Shown: piece by piece, positions 31,349 through 42,659 of the stretch | Layout: every line of letters starts with the position of its first letter | Position numbering within the stretch: the first letter of the stretch is position 1 | NCBI GenBank assembly: GCA_963662175.1 | Contig: OY759215.1 | Coordinates: forward strand, 18,465,079-18,529,078 | Origin: Aradus depressus | Lineage: Eukaryota > Arthropoda > Insecta > Hemiptera > Aradidae | Direction of reading: 5' to 3' | Length of the DNA: 64,000 nucleotides | The notes under the pieces: generated by a model | Seen by the model: the letters and a program-made list of their open reading frames with translations, nothing else | Told to the model about the DNA's origin: nothing | Databases searched by the model: none | Translations under genes and position numbers: made by a program

Positions 31349-33532
31349 CTAAGTTAAAATGTGCTGTGGGAGTCTGGGTCGCAGTCGGCGATGTGCAGTG
31401 GGCTGTCCAATATTGAAGTGGACAGCTCCAGGGCTGAGGGGCAGGTTCTGGAGGAACGTCTCAGTCAGAGATCGCAGGACGGTGTCCATGGGAGCTATGT
31501 CCAGTTCTTTATGAATTATACTGCCTCTCACGAACCACGGTACGTTGAGACCTATGCGGAGGGTTTTGTTTTGGAATGATTGTAATTTTCGTTTTACTGT
31601 TTTGCTTGCACTGTACCATATTGGGCAAGCATATGTTAGTAGTGGACGTAATAGTGATGTGTACAAGATTTTGATGCAATTTGGGCGGAGTGGAGTGTTG
31701 CGGTTAATGAGTGGATAAAGTTGTGAGAGTCTTTGATATGCTTGTGTTAGTTTTGTTGAGATGTGAGTGTGCCATGTAAGTCTTGTGTCCATGTGTAAAC
31801 CGAGATATTTTAATGTTTGTTGTGAAGTATTCCAGGGAATATCAGTATTGTCAATTTGGATGTTGTTGGTTTGGCGTATTCGGCGGAGAGAAAAAATGTT
31901 GGCTGATGATTTCAAAGGATTTAATTTTAACTTCCAGTTAGAAAACCAAGTTGAGATGATGGAGACAGCTGATTGGAGAGTGTGTGTGGCAATGTGAATA
32001 TCGGAGTGTTGTGCTAGTATTAAAGTGTCGTCCGCATAGGTAGCAAGCACCGTGGTCTGCGGGACTGGCATGTCATGGCAGTATAAGTTAAAAAGAACTG
32101 GGCTGAGAATAGCTCCCTGAGGGACACCTGCACCTATCGTCCTCCGTCTGCTGACTTCGGCGTTGATCCTGACCTGGAAGGAGCGATTCCTCAAGAAAGA
32201 TGACATCAGATTCTGAAGGTACTGCGGTGGTCCTGTCAAGTGAAGTTTGTACAGCAACCCCTCATGCCAGATGGAGTCGGACGCGGCTGCCACGTCTAGC
32301 GATGCTGCAGCTGTATACTCCTTCTTTTCGAATCCTTTGATAATAGCTTCAGTGACCCGCTGAAGCTGGTGGAGTGTCGAGTGATTCGAACGGAATCCAA
32401 ACTGGTGCTCCGGGATAGTTTGCGTTGAGTCCAGGTGAGTCAAAAGCCGTCGAAGGATAATTTTCTCAAAACTTTTGATATGGTCGGCAACAGGCTGATA
32501 GGGCGATAGCTGGCCGGATCATGCTTTGGTTTCCCAGGCTTGTGGAAAAGGAGGACTATTGCATTCTTCCAGGCCGAAGGAAAGTAGCCGAACCGGAGGC
32601 ATGCGTTGAAGATGCTGGTGAGGTAGGCGTCGCCTTTAGGAGGAAGCTTCTTCAGCACCAGATTTGGGATGAGATCATCCCCTGGAGTTTTCCTTGTTGG
32701 GAGCTTTCTGATGACTCCTCTGACTCCTTGTGTATTCTATCGGGAGTTCTGCAGTGGAGTGGTGTTGTGTCATGAAGTTATTCACTAGGTCTGTTGTTTG
32801 TGAGTTGGCGGAATTATGAAGTGTAAATTTTTGTTCGAAATGGGCAGAAAATATGTTGCATTTGTCGTTGTCAGTGATGGCTGGTGGTGTATGTCCGTCT
32901 GTAATCGTAGGTATTGGAGTATGCCGTCGCAAAATACGTTTTGTCTCAGTCCACAAGCTAGTGTCTCCCGGGGAAATGTCACTTAGATGTCGTTGGTAGT
33001 TAGATATACGGAGGTTGTCTAATTCCCACTTGACTGCGCGAGCCATGCGATTGAAGACAACCTTGTCCTGGGGTAGCCTAGAACGTTGCCATAATTTTCG
33101 CAATATATTTTTCTGTTTTATTAGCGAGAGAATGTGTCGGGGGACTGTTCTCTGGCCAGGCCGGAGATCCGAGTACTTCTTGTACGTCGAGAGGTCGATT
33201 GAGCTCCTTATACAGTCATTAAAATGTCCAATGTGCACGTCGATGTCGTCTGTAGAGTTATAATTGAGAGGTATAGTAAGTGTATCTGTTAGTCGGTCAC
33301 GAAATACGTCCCAGTCAATTTTCGCATTTATTAATTTTGGTAGAGGGGGGTTCTTTTGAAATTCTTCAATAAACGTTACTATAACCGGTAAATGGTCTGA
33401 GTCTAACTCAACTAGGGGTTTTTGGAAAAAAGGGAATCTGATGTTCTGTATGAGACAGATGTCCAGGATGTCGGGGAGAAAATTGTGCTGTGTGGGGAAG
33501 AAGGTCGGTTCGTCGGGAGGGATAACTAGCAT
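31349..33532 (-). pseudogene. Jockey ORF2 fragment (endonuclease end and RT)
   Basis: Pieces in two frames: 33532-32675 (endonuclease C-terminus LDSDHLPVIVTF, then the linker), 32658-32440 (SYRPISLLPTISKVL) and 32443-31349 (SLDVAAASDSIWHEGLLYKL, GVPQGAILSPVLFNL, TYADDTLILAQ). The conserved AFD of the RT core reads ASD here. The frameshift near 32445 and the deleted endonuclease make it inactive. It is closely similar to the 50-kb copy. Confidence 0.8.
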
Positions 33533-33694
33533 GTCAAGTCTGTTGGAGTAATGGAGAAGTCTGCTGTTTAAGTCCGTTCGAGTTCCAGTTGAGTAACTTC
33601 AAGTTTGTTAAGTCAGTAGGAGCTAAAAGAGATGAAGTTTGGAGTGATGAACTGTAAGGCGAGAAGTGAGTTGGTAGTACTTTGTTTGTGTCCG

Positions 33695-34429
33695 TCATAC
33701 TTCAGGATGCAGTCCAGTTATGTTGGTGCTAAGGGAGTTTAATATTAATTGTACTATGGTAGGGATGAGTTGATTGACAATTTGGACTATGGTGTTTTCA
33801 AGTGTGCTTTTCGTGTTTGGTGTATGCATATGAAGAAGTGATGATGTGTTTTGTGAGATGTTATGTTTGGGATGCATCTTTGGTAAGGAAGCCGTTATTA
33901 CCTTTGCTGCCTCGGCATATGACGACTTTCTGGTGCTAGGCTGCACTGTCTGTGGATGTGAGGGAAGGCGAGGGGCCACTGGCGGTGCTGCTCTTTGATT
34001 CCTCTCTTGGAAAGACCTGTAAAAACTGCAACCTCTGTAATTGGCTGAATATTGGCTGAATATAATAATTTTGAATTTCGGTTCTGGTTTGGTGTTATCT
34101 ACTTGAATAGCATTCAACGGTTCGAATCTATTTTGTGTGTGAACGAGGGAAAGGTTAGTTAAGTATTTTTTGCTTACGGACTGACTGGTGGGAGAGTTGG
34201 CTCCAGGCCTCTTCCTGGAGTTGATTTGGGTCCAGGACCCGCTGTCTGCTACTGTGGGGAGGTCTTCTGCCCAGTCTATTGGGGATTCATTAGCCGCTAG
34301 TGACATGTTCACTACTGGGATGGTTTTTATGTCTTTGGAAGACATTTCCTCATCTCTTCGGGTAGAGGGAGTCTTTACCCGCAAATACGTCACAAAACTA
34401 AGTAAATTTGGTTTACAATTTAGTCTCAC
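33695..34429 (-). pseudogene. Jockey ORF1 with central deletion
   Basis: The N-terminus (IDWAEDLPTVADSGSWTQIN) and C-terminus (SSYAEAAKVITASLPKMHPK) are joined across a deletion of the RRM-like and zinc-knuckle regions near 34045. The junction carries a short duplicated ATTGGCTGAATA. The frame happens to stay open. Confidence 0.75.
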
Positions 34430-34529
34430 GATTAAATTAAACTTTGTACAGTATAAAGCTACTTTATAACCACAATGCTGAAACAGCTGTTTTCTCCAAA
34501 GTTTAGAGATTTACAATCAGAAAATATGA

Positions 34530-35000
34530 GAAGTGAAGAAGTCTGAACTCGCATCGAAGTCATGCCATCATATCACCAGTATCATACGAAGTCCTCATCA
34601 TCAGCAACAATTCAGCATGAAGATCTATATTTATTAGGATAATTTATGTGTGTTAATGTTACTAACCCTTCAAATTTTGTTTTAAACAAAACAAAATAAA
34701 AAAAAATTTAAATAAAAATATATCAGTCAAAGAAATTTAAAAATGTACGTGTTATCTTTTACTTAGTTTAGTACCAATTTTAATGATATTTTATTAGAAA
34801 TTTAAGATAAGCACCGTTACAAAGTATTTACACATTCATTCGTAAATAATATCTCTATATTGTAAAATGATTTTCTTGTATGTAAAACCCACAAACTTAT
34901 ATCTCAGCCTGTCTAAATAGTGACTCCTTTTACTTGACGGTGAAGCATTGCCGTATTTAGGACATTCGAATCGTATGGGAATAAATAGCATACAAACTCA
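34530..35000. other. AT-rich spacer
   Basis: No gene recognised. The first 100 bp are less AT-rich, with no domain or splice pattern I trust. Confidence 0.4.
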
Positions 35001-35365
35001 AGAAGAACCTTGCAAAGAATATTTATTACAATATATAAAATGATAAAATAGTTAAGTGAAATTTACATTCAAATATTAAAAAGAAAAACTAAAATAATCA
35101 TAAATGAGTTGAAATTAATTTAAAAAAAAAAAAATGTATTTTGAAAAATCTTAAAAATATTGCAGAGGTATCTTCTAAATGAGGAGAACCTTGCAAAGAT
35201 TATTTATTACAATACATATAATGATAAAATAGTTAAGTGGAATTTACATTCAAATATTAAAAAGAAAAACTAAAATAATCATAAATGAGTTGAAAATAAT
35301 ATTAAAAAAAAGCAATTTATTTTGAAAAATCTTAAAAATAATGCAGAGGTATCTTCTAAATCAGG
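35001..35365. repeat. 181-bp tandem duplication
   Basis: GAACCTTGCAAAGA begins at 35005 and again at 35186, and the following 170 bp are nearly identical. Two copies, AT-rich, non-coding. Confidence 0.85.
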
Positions 35366-35431
35366 AAATAAGTTCATGTCCAAAATCTGAAACAAGACAT
35401 ATATGTATATATTATAGTTAGTTATTATGAC

Positions 35432-35615
35432 TCAAGCGGGCTTTAACTACGAGGTCAGATCGCCTAATACCAGAGCGCTCTTTCGACTCTACTGTGGAAG
35501 TTCTAAATTTTCCCTACCCTAAATTTATATTCATCTAGGGTGGGGGTCAGTATGAGTACCTGACATCATACAGGCTCGGGACCATCGCTCAACGTCCCAT
35601 CCGAAGGACGGCATT
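35432..35615 (-). mobile_element. tRNA-derived SINE, 3' half
   Basis: Minus-strand copy of the 11.2-kb family: TTAAGCGATGG-like, CTGTATGATGTCAGGTACTC and GAGCGCTCTGGTATTAGGCG are present. The head and the CCTAA tail are missing or decayed. Confidence 0.7.
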
Positions 35616-35782
35616 TTTAAGTTTAAAAGAATGTATATATTATATATGTATATTGAGATGTATTGAATATGAGAGATCCAGTGGTGAGTTACAAAAAGAA
35701 CAATAAATAAGGAGTAGTTGTCACTTTGACCGGTAGGGATCGTTAGTATGTATAATTATGAAAAATTAGTGACTATAGTTCA

Positions 35783-36565
35783 TGTGACGACCACTGGGAG
35801 CGTATTGGGTGTGTGCTCCATAGACTGGAGGGGATGAGAATTCGGGTCTGCTCCAGTGTCGATAGCGAAGAGACACTCCCGTTTTAGCTGCCATAGGAGA
35901 CAGAGCACTCCTGTTTTAGCAGCCAGAGGAGGCACTCCTGTTTTAGCAGCCAGAGGAGGCAGATCTTTCCCGTCTTAGCTGCTAGAAGGAGAGCATCCCC
36001 GCTGTATATCTCCAAGGGACTGGACTTTTCTCGCCTCTTCGTGGATTTGGAGGATTCTGGATGAGAGATCACAAGCTGGAGTATAATTTAGAAGTGGAAG
36101 ATTTTTAAAGGTAACGCAACCATTTTTTCATTTTCTCCGACGTCGGCTGAGCTGCAACCTAAAAGGGGCTCCAGGACACACTTATAATTGTTTTATTAAA
36201 AGATACAGTTAATACAGGAGATATCTAATAAGCGGAGATCTACGGAAAGAGGATCCAGAGCTGGCTGACCATCAGTTAGACATCTTCACATTGGGGGGGT
36301 ACAAAGACATTTAAGATCATACACAATCTTTTCATATTTATTAATGTATGTTTTATTGATAATTTATTTCAGATGTTCGATTCTTTGAGGGACGCCTCCT
36401 ATTTATATTGATTGATGGTTATTGTAATAAATTTATGTTTTCTTTATAAATTGTTCTCTGAATTCTCTGTAGCCTAACTCACCATCTGACTACACGATTT
36501 AACCCCAATAAGTAACTTCATTTTATTTTAAATAGTTTAATTTTTAAAGACCCAAGACAGGTCAC
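35783..36565 (+). repeat. Probable solo LTR
   Basis: Begins TGTGACGACC and ends GGTCAC. The 4-bp duplication TTCA lies at 35779-35782 and 36566-36569. Inside are three to four about 28-bp repeats around ACTCC(C/T)GTTTTAGC(T/A)GCCA (35875-35985), then an AATAAA signal (36433) and a T-rich end, as expected of an LTR. No internal retrotransposon sequence follows, so a solo LTR is the best reading. Confidence 0.45.
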
Positions 36566-36619
36566 TTCAATTGATTTCTGTGATGGTGATGAAGTGAAAA
36601 GTGAAACTAGGGTGACGTT

Positions 36620-36790
36620 TCGCCCAGATTCCGGCATTATTAAAATATATACTTTAATAATCATTGAGAAAATCGTAGACGGCTTGACTCACTTGAATAA
36701 CTGGAAATGAATAGAGCTATAAAAAAAGAATTTGAACGAGGAAACTCACTTTAAATCCTCACCTCTGTTAACACCAGTATGTTAATATAA
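36620..36790 (-). other. Possible further locus B module with a 24-nt microexon
   Basis: The phrase TTTAAATCCTCACCT(C)(T/A)G near 36755 is shared with 60575, beside the 60.4-kb exon. At 36716-36693 on the minus strand TTTTTTTATAG precedes 24 nt and a consensus GTGAGT donor. It is open in phase 1 and keeps phase 1. This would fit locus B after the 39.9-kb exon, but a 24-nt exon can arise by chance. Confidence 0.25.
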
Positions 36791-36879
36791 TATGTTGTCC
36801 ATTTTTATTAAAAATTGGAGATTAGAAAACTAAAAAACACGCTTTTATGAGTAGCGCACTAAAAAGTTAAAAGTTCTCA

Positions 36880-37552
36880 TGACCACCTCCTTCCTCCATA
36901 CTCATTGAGACAAGTCAAACGAGCCTTAACTTGATGGGCTTATTGTTGGCTATTGTGAAGTCCCTATGACCACCTCCCTCCTCCATAATCAGACCCTCCT
37001 GGTGACAATATGTAACCAAAGGAGTCATTGAGACAAGTCAAACGAGCCTTAACTTGATGGGCTTATTGTTGGCTATTGTGAAGTCCCTATGACCACCTCC
37101 CTCCTCCATAATCAGACCCTCCTGGTGACAATATGTAACCAAAGGACTCATTGAGACAAGTCAAACGAGCCTTAACTTGATGGGCTTATTGTTAGCTATT
37201 GTGAAGTCCCTATGACCACCTCCCTCCTCCATAATCAGACCCTCCTGATGACAATATGTAACCAAAGGAGTCATTGAGACAAGTCAAACGAGCCTTAACT
37301 TGATGGGCTTATTGTTGGCTATTGTGAAGTCCCTATGACCACCTCCCTCCTCCATAACCAGACCCTCCTGGTGACAATATGTAACCAAAGGAGTCATTGA
37401 GACAAGTCAAACGAACCTTAACTTGATGGGCTTATTGTTCGCTATTGTGAAGTCCCTATGACCACCTCCCTCCTCCATAATCAGACCCTCCTGGTGACAG
37501 TATGTAACCAAAGGACTCATTGAGAAAAGACAAACGAACCTTAACTTGATGG
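36880..37552. repeat. 123-bp tandem array, about five to six copies
   Basis: CATTGAGACAAGTCAAACGA recurs at about 36900, 37026, 37149, 37272 and onward with a period of 123 bp and few differences. Each unit carries CCTATGACCACCTCC and CCAGACCCTCCTGG-like segments, the latter an imperfect palindrome. No reading frame is maintained. The high identity means a recent expansion. Confidence 0.95.
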
Positions 37553-37559
37553 GAAAGTA

Positions 37560-37900
37560 ATATTGACTTTTGACAACTTACGATTTAAAAAACTATTTTA
37601 TAAAATCAAAACTTTTATAGATTCAACATGTTAAAAATGCTCCAACATGAAATTCCCAATTAAACTAATTTTTTTTAGACCTGTAACTTCAAAATTGAAA
37701 CTATTTCAGGATAAAATAGTTAAATTAAAAATTTTAAAAACACCCGACAATAAAATTTGGGGACGGAACGACGACGAGACACCCCCTGCAAAAATCCTGG
37801 TTTTATTTATTTAAATAATAAAAAAAAGTTCAGTCTTTTGTGTTTTGAATAAAAGTCAATTTACTTTTTTTTTTATTCTTTTTTTTTTTACTGAAACTTT
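37560..37900. other. AT-rich spacer
   Basis: No gene seen. Ends in T-runs and a short C-run (37903-37911) bordering the next LINE relic. Confidence 0.4.
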
Positions 37901-37904
37901 TTTT

Positions 37905-38235
37905 TCCCCCCCTCCTAGGGCTGATAGTGTAACCGCGGCCAGAGTTGGCCTATTGTGTGCCCTGTGTGTGTTGGTCCCTACATCAGCCTTGTATCTTTAA
38001 TAAAGTCCAGGATTCTTCTGCAGGTTCCTTCCATTACCAGCTTCGGTTCCGTTATGGCAGACCCGAAGTAGTAATATCTTAGGTTTTCTAGTGCCCTACA
38101 CTGACTTAGAATATAAACCTGGAGTCTCATTTTCCTCGCCACATTCCCTACACAGAGGGCTTCTAGCGATGCCCATATTGTGTAGGTGTTGGTTCATATG
38201 ACAGTGTCCTGTGATCTGCCCCTGTCATAGTTCTT
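37905..38235 (-). pseudogene. LINE C-terminal relic
   Basis: The minus strand translates to ITGHCHMNQHLHNMGIASSP followed by CRECGEENETP, the Cys/His C-terminal signature found after the RNase H in I/R1-type LINEs. It breaks after about 40 residues, with stops in the 3' part. To its right (38240-38470) lies GAAATCGGTTGAGCCGTCTTG, a phrase often seen in insect LINE or Helitron tails. Confidence 0.6.
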
Positions 38236-38557
38236 CACATTTGAGCCCAAACTTCAAGCTGTAATAGAGGCCGAGATTCCTACACAGGCTTTGATGAAAC
38301 CTAAAGATCTTGGAAACGGCATATCAGATTTCCACCAAACATGGCTAAGAACCAACTCGCAAATATCACCTTTTGAAAGGAAAAAACCGCTTTGAAATCG
38401 GTTGAGCCGTCTTGGAGCTACCATGCCACAGACTCACGCACAGACAAAGGCTTCAAACTTGTAACACCTCTCCTTTTGCGTCGGCGGTTAAAAACGCGTA
38501 ATTCTGAAACTCTTTGGTTAGTAAACATATACAGTTACTTAGTTATTGTGAATCATT

Positions 38558-38725
38558 CCCGACCTTTAACTACGAGGTCATATCTCCTACTACCAGACTG
38601 CTCTTTCGTCGCTCTGGTGGACATGAGCCCTACTAGCCTAGTTCTAAATGTTACTTATTTAACATTTTTATTCCCCTTCAACGAGTACCTGACATCATAC
38701 AGGCTCGAGACCATCGCTGTATCCG
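38558..38725 (-). mobile_element. tRNA-derived SINE, 3' half
   Basis: Minus-strand partial copy with TGATGTCAGGTACTCG, CATGTCCACCAGAG and GAGCAGTCTGGTAGTAGG-like segments. The head is missing and the tail is decayed. Confidence 0.7.
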
Positions 38726-38729
38726 TTCG

Positions 38730-39560
38730 TTTCTGATATCTCGTTTGACCAATAAATTCAGACCAGTCAGTTTCTCATTGTCGGTTGTGTACTTGTGTCA
38801 GATTTATATGTATGTCACTTCAGTAGGTGTCCAGGGTCTGTCGACATTGTTGATCCTAATCTGAGTGAGTGCCTCCAATTTCGTCCATCCATGAATGAAA
38901 ACTTTACCATCGGTTTAACAGTGTTTATTCTGAGTTTCCACCAGTCCATCACGACGTTATCCCTTTACCTCATTCTCTACACATCTCTCAATAAAATGGA
39001 GCCAATCTTTAACTCCGCTTTACCTTCTTTATGCGCCTCCGGTGGTTGACTTTTTAGTTGCCTCAGTCCCTGACCCAGAGAGACTTCCCTGAGCTCCTGC
39101 AACAACAACGTTGTTTTCCATTAGTTATACGATGTATAGGGGAAGTTATGTAATGAGCCAAAATTCGATGCGGAGTAACGAAATTTTATGTTTTCCGACT
39201 GCTAGATTTAAATTTCATATGTGAATTGAAAACCTCATTTCCAGAGAAATCGACAGAAGGGAGGGAGGGGGATCAGAGAGGGGTTCAACTCAAAATCCCC
39301 AATAACCTCCGATGTAATGAATTTATCAACATTAAATTTCATATTTAAAGTCATAACCCAATGAGGACGTAACCTTTCAAATTTCAGCCATATCAGCTGA
39401 AGGAAAGGGAGGGGTTTAGAGAGCTCAATTAAAAAACCCGAATAACTGCCGATGTAATGTTTGCACAGATAGACCACGATCATTCCCATATTTTTTTGAG
39501 AGGCTGATAAATAAGTTAAAATGGATATTTAATTAATTTAAATGAAACCTAACAGTGCAA
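38730..39560. other. Unassigned; contains a short dispersed repeat
   Basis: 38740-39120 is more GC-balanced but without a recognised protein or splice pattern. 39240-39470 holds two related blocks (GGGGTTCAACTCAAAA / GGGGTTTAGAGAGCTCAA with CCGATGTAATG) that also resemble 3730-3850. Confidence 0.35.
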
Positions 39561-39569
39561 CAAAAAAAT

Positions 39570-39745
39570 TAAGATCAGCTTCACAACAAATTATGACGAA
39601 ATTCTACGACGATGAAAAGAAGAAGTGATAATCCCGATCTTGGAAGATGGTAAAAACCCCATCGAGTTCGAGGAAGGTCTCCATAAAAAGAGCCAAGTAT
39701 TAAAACCTCACTCAATAATGGATGATTAGTCCCTTTTTTCCCCAG
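39570..39745. repeat. Locus B intron module, copy 1
   Basis: Shares TGATAATCCCGATCTTGGAAGATGGTAA-like sequence and TTTTAAAACCT(C/T)..GATTAG.CCCTTTTTT with 41445, 44325 and 45305. It lies about 130 bp 3' (on the coding strand) of a 0-to-1 microexon, as in copy 4. Duplicated intron sequence. Confidence 0.6.
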
Positions 39746-39872
39746 GAATATTACAAATAATTCGATCAGAGGAAGTATACGTGATTCACGGATGACGTTT
39801 TAATATATATTTTCTCCCCGTCATTAGTTGTCGTAACCTTACAATATTTAATAGTATATTATCAATGTTTAC

Positions 39873-39897
39873 CAGCAACAAACTCATCGTCTGGAAT
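39873..39897 (-). CDS. Locus B microexon, 25 nt
   Basis: Acceptor TATTTTTTTCAG and donor GTAAAC bracket 25 nt encoding IPDDEFVA, entering in phase 0 and leaving in phase 1. The flanks (TTACC before, CTGAAAAAA after, on the plus strand) match the exons at 42601 and 45553, so the three are duplicates. The upstream neighbour at 40434 leaves in phase 0, so the pair joins in frame. Function unknown. An exon this short is supported only by the duplication pattern. Confidence 0.45.
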
Positions 39898-40217
39898 CTG
39901 AAAAAAATAAAATGAATAAGTACTAAACTATCTTGAAGGGATTAGTCTATATTAGACTCGGTAATCATTTTTAAACTATATAGAAGTCAAATGTCAAACT
40001 AATATTTTTTACTAGCATAAACGTTGACATTTGGGGAACTCACATTTTGAGGTGCAAAGTGGCGGAATGCTTCCTATAAACCTTAGCAGCATGCCCAGGG
40101 CAGTATTCCAAGAATAAATAATATAAAATATTCCAAAAGACCATACCCCCCCCCCCCTCCCCACCCCATCCTCCTCCCTATTATATTTACTTTAATTTCC
40201 AAAAATTACCCAAAGTT

Positions 40218-40377
40218 GTGACAACGGTATTATTCCCATCTTTTTATAAAAGGGTTTGTGACAACGGTATTATTCCCATCTTTTTATAAAAGGGTTTGTG
40301 ACAACGGTATTATTCCCATCTTTTTATAAAAGGGTTTGTGACAACGGTATTATTCCCATCTTTTTATAAAAGGATTT
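40218..40377. repeat. 40-bp tandem repeat, four copies
   Basis: GTGACAACGGTATTATTCCC recurs at 40218, 40258, 40298 and 40338, with almost no differences. Lies in the intron between two microexons. Confidence 0.95.
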
Positions 40378-40433
40378 GAAAGTTATTAACCACAGTATAT
40401 AACTAAAGAAACATAAAGTGAGTGGATACATAC

Positions 40434-40486
40434 GATCTTTCCAACAGGAACCACTGGGCTGTCAGCGACTACTGGAATAGTTCCTC
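40434..40486 (-). CDS. Locus B microexon, 53 nt
   Basis: Acceptor TGTTATTTCAG and donor GTATGT. Read in phase 1 and leaving in phase 0, it encodes GTIPVVADSPVVPVGKI, rich in Pro and Val. The intron flanks on both sides (GAAAGTTATTA.CCACA, AAAGAAACATAA and CTGAAATAA) are shared with the exon at 47909, but the exon cores differ strongly. It splices in frame to 39873-39897. No domain recognised. Confidence 0.5.
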
Positions 40487-40551
40487 CTGAAATAACAGTT
40501 GTTATTAGTATATTTCATTTTATTGGAACTGTTCTGGCCATAAAGTTACTT

Positions 40552-40680
40552 ATTATGACACATGTCATGTGACATATCGCCTACTAGCAGAGCGCTCTTT
40601 CGTTACTGGTGGACATGAGCACCACTCTACTATCCTAAATTTGTTCGGTCGCTATAGAGTACGGAATACTTAAGTTTTTT
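40552..40680 (-). mobile_element. SINE fragment
   Basis: Diverged minus-strand piece of the same SINE family (CATGTCCACCAG, GAGCGCTCTGCTAGTAGGCG). No tail or duplication seen. Confidence 0.55.
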
Positions 40681-40689
40681 TTTTATTTG

Positions 40690-41395
40690 ACCTTATGTAC
40701 GATGCTGTAATTTAAAAATAAGGTCACTATGGCAACTAACGAAAGTTAATGAAAAGCTTGAAAAACAGGACACCAGATTGCTGCCTCAAACCTACACAAG
40801 AGGGCAGATATAGTCGACTTCTAGCGGTGGCTCAGTTCACAAGCAGTGTTATGCTAGATATGTTTTTTTTTTAGTTAAATAGTATGGTGAAAATGTTTGA
40901 AAGTGTCATTAGAATGTAAGGTGACAGTGGTGTAGGATGAAATATAAGATGTTTTTGCTTGTGAAAAAAGAATTATGCAATTTGTAAGACCTATTTTCCA
41001 GTTACGTTACTATGAGTACGATTTATACTTTAAAATGGCCACTATATATATTTTTTTAACTAAATTAGTAAATTTTTGTAAAATGTTTTAATTTTTTCTT
41101 TAAATTCCCTTATCTCTCTCAATGTATCTCAGACTTCAGAACTTGTGATTTCTTCGGATCAACGCCTTTGGAAAGTACCAATTCGGGACATTGTTAAATT
41201 TTTTGTTAAATAATTTTATTTTAAAATCGACATCTATTTTATTTATTTTTTTGAGTAATTGGTACAAGTAACATAGCTTCTTTTTTGTCCAGAGTTTATT
41301 TATGACAATTTCTTGGAGCTTAACTCAAATAATGTTTTATTAATTTTTTTAATTGTTATTAAAGGTTTGACGGTATTTTAAGTTATTCTATTATT
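40690..41395. other. Locus B intron, unassigned
   Basis: AT-rich with T-runs. No exon with both splice sites in a fitting phase was found. Confidence 0.35.
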
Positions 41396-41399
41396 CTGA

Positions 41400-41600
41400 T
41401 TCAGAAGACTGCAATATATCCAGATATTCGGAGGGATGCTCTAATAATCCCGACTTGAAAGATGGTAAGAACCCCAGTGCACCATCCAGTTCGGAGAAGT
41501 TCTCCAGAATGAGAGTCCAGTTTTAAAACCTCTGTCGTTAACGCACGATTAGGCCCTTTTTTCTTTCTTATAGCTACAGTACAATGAAATATTGTAAACG
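41400..41600. repeat. Locus B intron module, copy 2
   Basis: Shares GATTCAGAAGACTG, GGAGGGATGCTCTAATAATC-like, GAAAGATGGTAAGAACCCCAG and TTAACGCACGATTAGG with 44270-44470. The apparent minus frame over it (41401-41670) is similar in both copies, but I see no start, splice or domain. Confidence 0.65.
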
Positions 41601-41716
41601 TGCAAAAATCTAAGATCCTTTTTTGTCTGTCTTGTGAGCGCTCTACCACAAAAACGATTGTAGCTGGCAACTTTAATTTTGAAATAAAGATGTCACTTCT
41701 GCTTACTTTATTATTA

Positions 41717-42537
41717 AAAAATTCTGGGGGTGTTGAGGATCAGTCAATGATGAAAACACTATTCAAATGCCAACGTTTCGATATATTTCATATCATCATC
41801 AGGGCCTAACAAAAACAAGACAAACATGGGGGAATCAAGATTGGAAAAATATAATGAGTGATCGATTAAAATTATATATAGGTACATAAATATACACTCA
41901 CAACATACACATATCCACATAAATACATATATACATAACTATACATCCATATACATATACACATTGATGAACAACAAGAAAACTTACTATGAATATAGAT
42001 GGTTGAGGAGAAGGCATGAAGACTGTGAAGTCTTACGTTCAACTAAGGGTACAGAAGGGTAGAGGGTAACAGATAATAAATCCGGGGAAAACCCCAGTTA
42101 ACGGGACTTAAATTTGTAGAGAACTACCTACTGGCTACAAGATATTTTACTGTTATGAAAAAAAAAAAAAAAAAACTCAATAATTATATAAATAGTAACA
42201 TAATTTAACTTAATAATTAAATGAAGAATTTTCGACAGAAGTGACACTAACCAAAAATGAAATATAACATAATAAAAAATAAATAGACACACAATGAAAT
42301 TAATCTATAAATAAACTCGGTGAATGTAGACACTGAAAAATACAGTTTTATATTTTAAATATAATTGGAGACAGAACTATGGATTCAGCAGTTTTGAAGC
42401 GAATTGAATGGGAATCTTGATTCCCCCATGTGTGTCTTGTTTTTGTTAGACCCTGATGATGATATGAAATATATCGAAACGTTGGCATTTGAATAGTGTT
42501 TTCATCATTGACTGACCCTCAATACCCCCAGAATTTT
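41717..42537. mobile_element. Long-TIR element with hammerhead-like core
   Basis: About 125 bp at the left (41717-41847) is repeated inverted at the right (42407-42537) with few changes. It starts AAATTCTGGGGGT and includes CAACGTTTCGATATATTTCA. Inside each arm the phrase CTGATGA-TGATAT-GAAA-TATATC-GAAAC occurs, which has the conserved hammerhead core and a closing stem II. There is no transposase. It interrupts the locus B intron between the module and the 42.6-kb exon. The class is uncertain: fold-back/MITE or Penelope-like terminal repeat. Confidence 0.6.
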
Positions 42538-42600
42538 GAATTCTACAGTCGCTAGCAAACAACTATTTATTATTAAACTTAATTATTACTAATCCTTTAC

Positions 42601-42646
42601 CAACATCTCCGAGAGCTTGAATCCTCCTATCCTGCATGGATGGATT
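42601..42646 (-). CDS. Locus B microexon, 46 nt
   Basis: Acceptor TTTTTTCTTTTCAG and donor GTAAAG. It encodes NPSMQDRRIQALGDV, entering in phase 0 and leaving in phase 1. It is the duplicate of 45553-45580 and 39873-39897: the donor-side intron (TTATTACTAATCCTTTACC on the plus strand) is shared, but the coding core is different and 18-21 nt longer, a multiple of three. The next exon downstream (40434) starts in phase 1, so the splice is in frame. Unknown family. Confidence 0.5.
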
Positions 42647-42659
42647 CTGAAAAGAAAAA

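Larger units (their letters stand above)
31242..34518 (-). mobile_element. Jockey-clade LINE, second family, copy 1 (internally deleted)
   Basis: Flanked by an 11-bp duplication AGAAAATATGA (31231-31241 and 34519-34529). The 3' end has CCCAAATAAATTACTTTC with a (TTTC)n tail. Compared with the sister copy at 50.2-54.4 kb it lacks about 310 bp of the endonuclease (junction near 33565) and the middle of ORF1, including the zinc knuckles (junction near 34045). Both deletions are internal, so they occurred during or after insertion. Confidence 0.8.
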
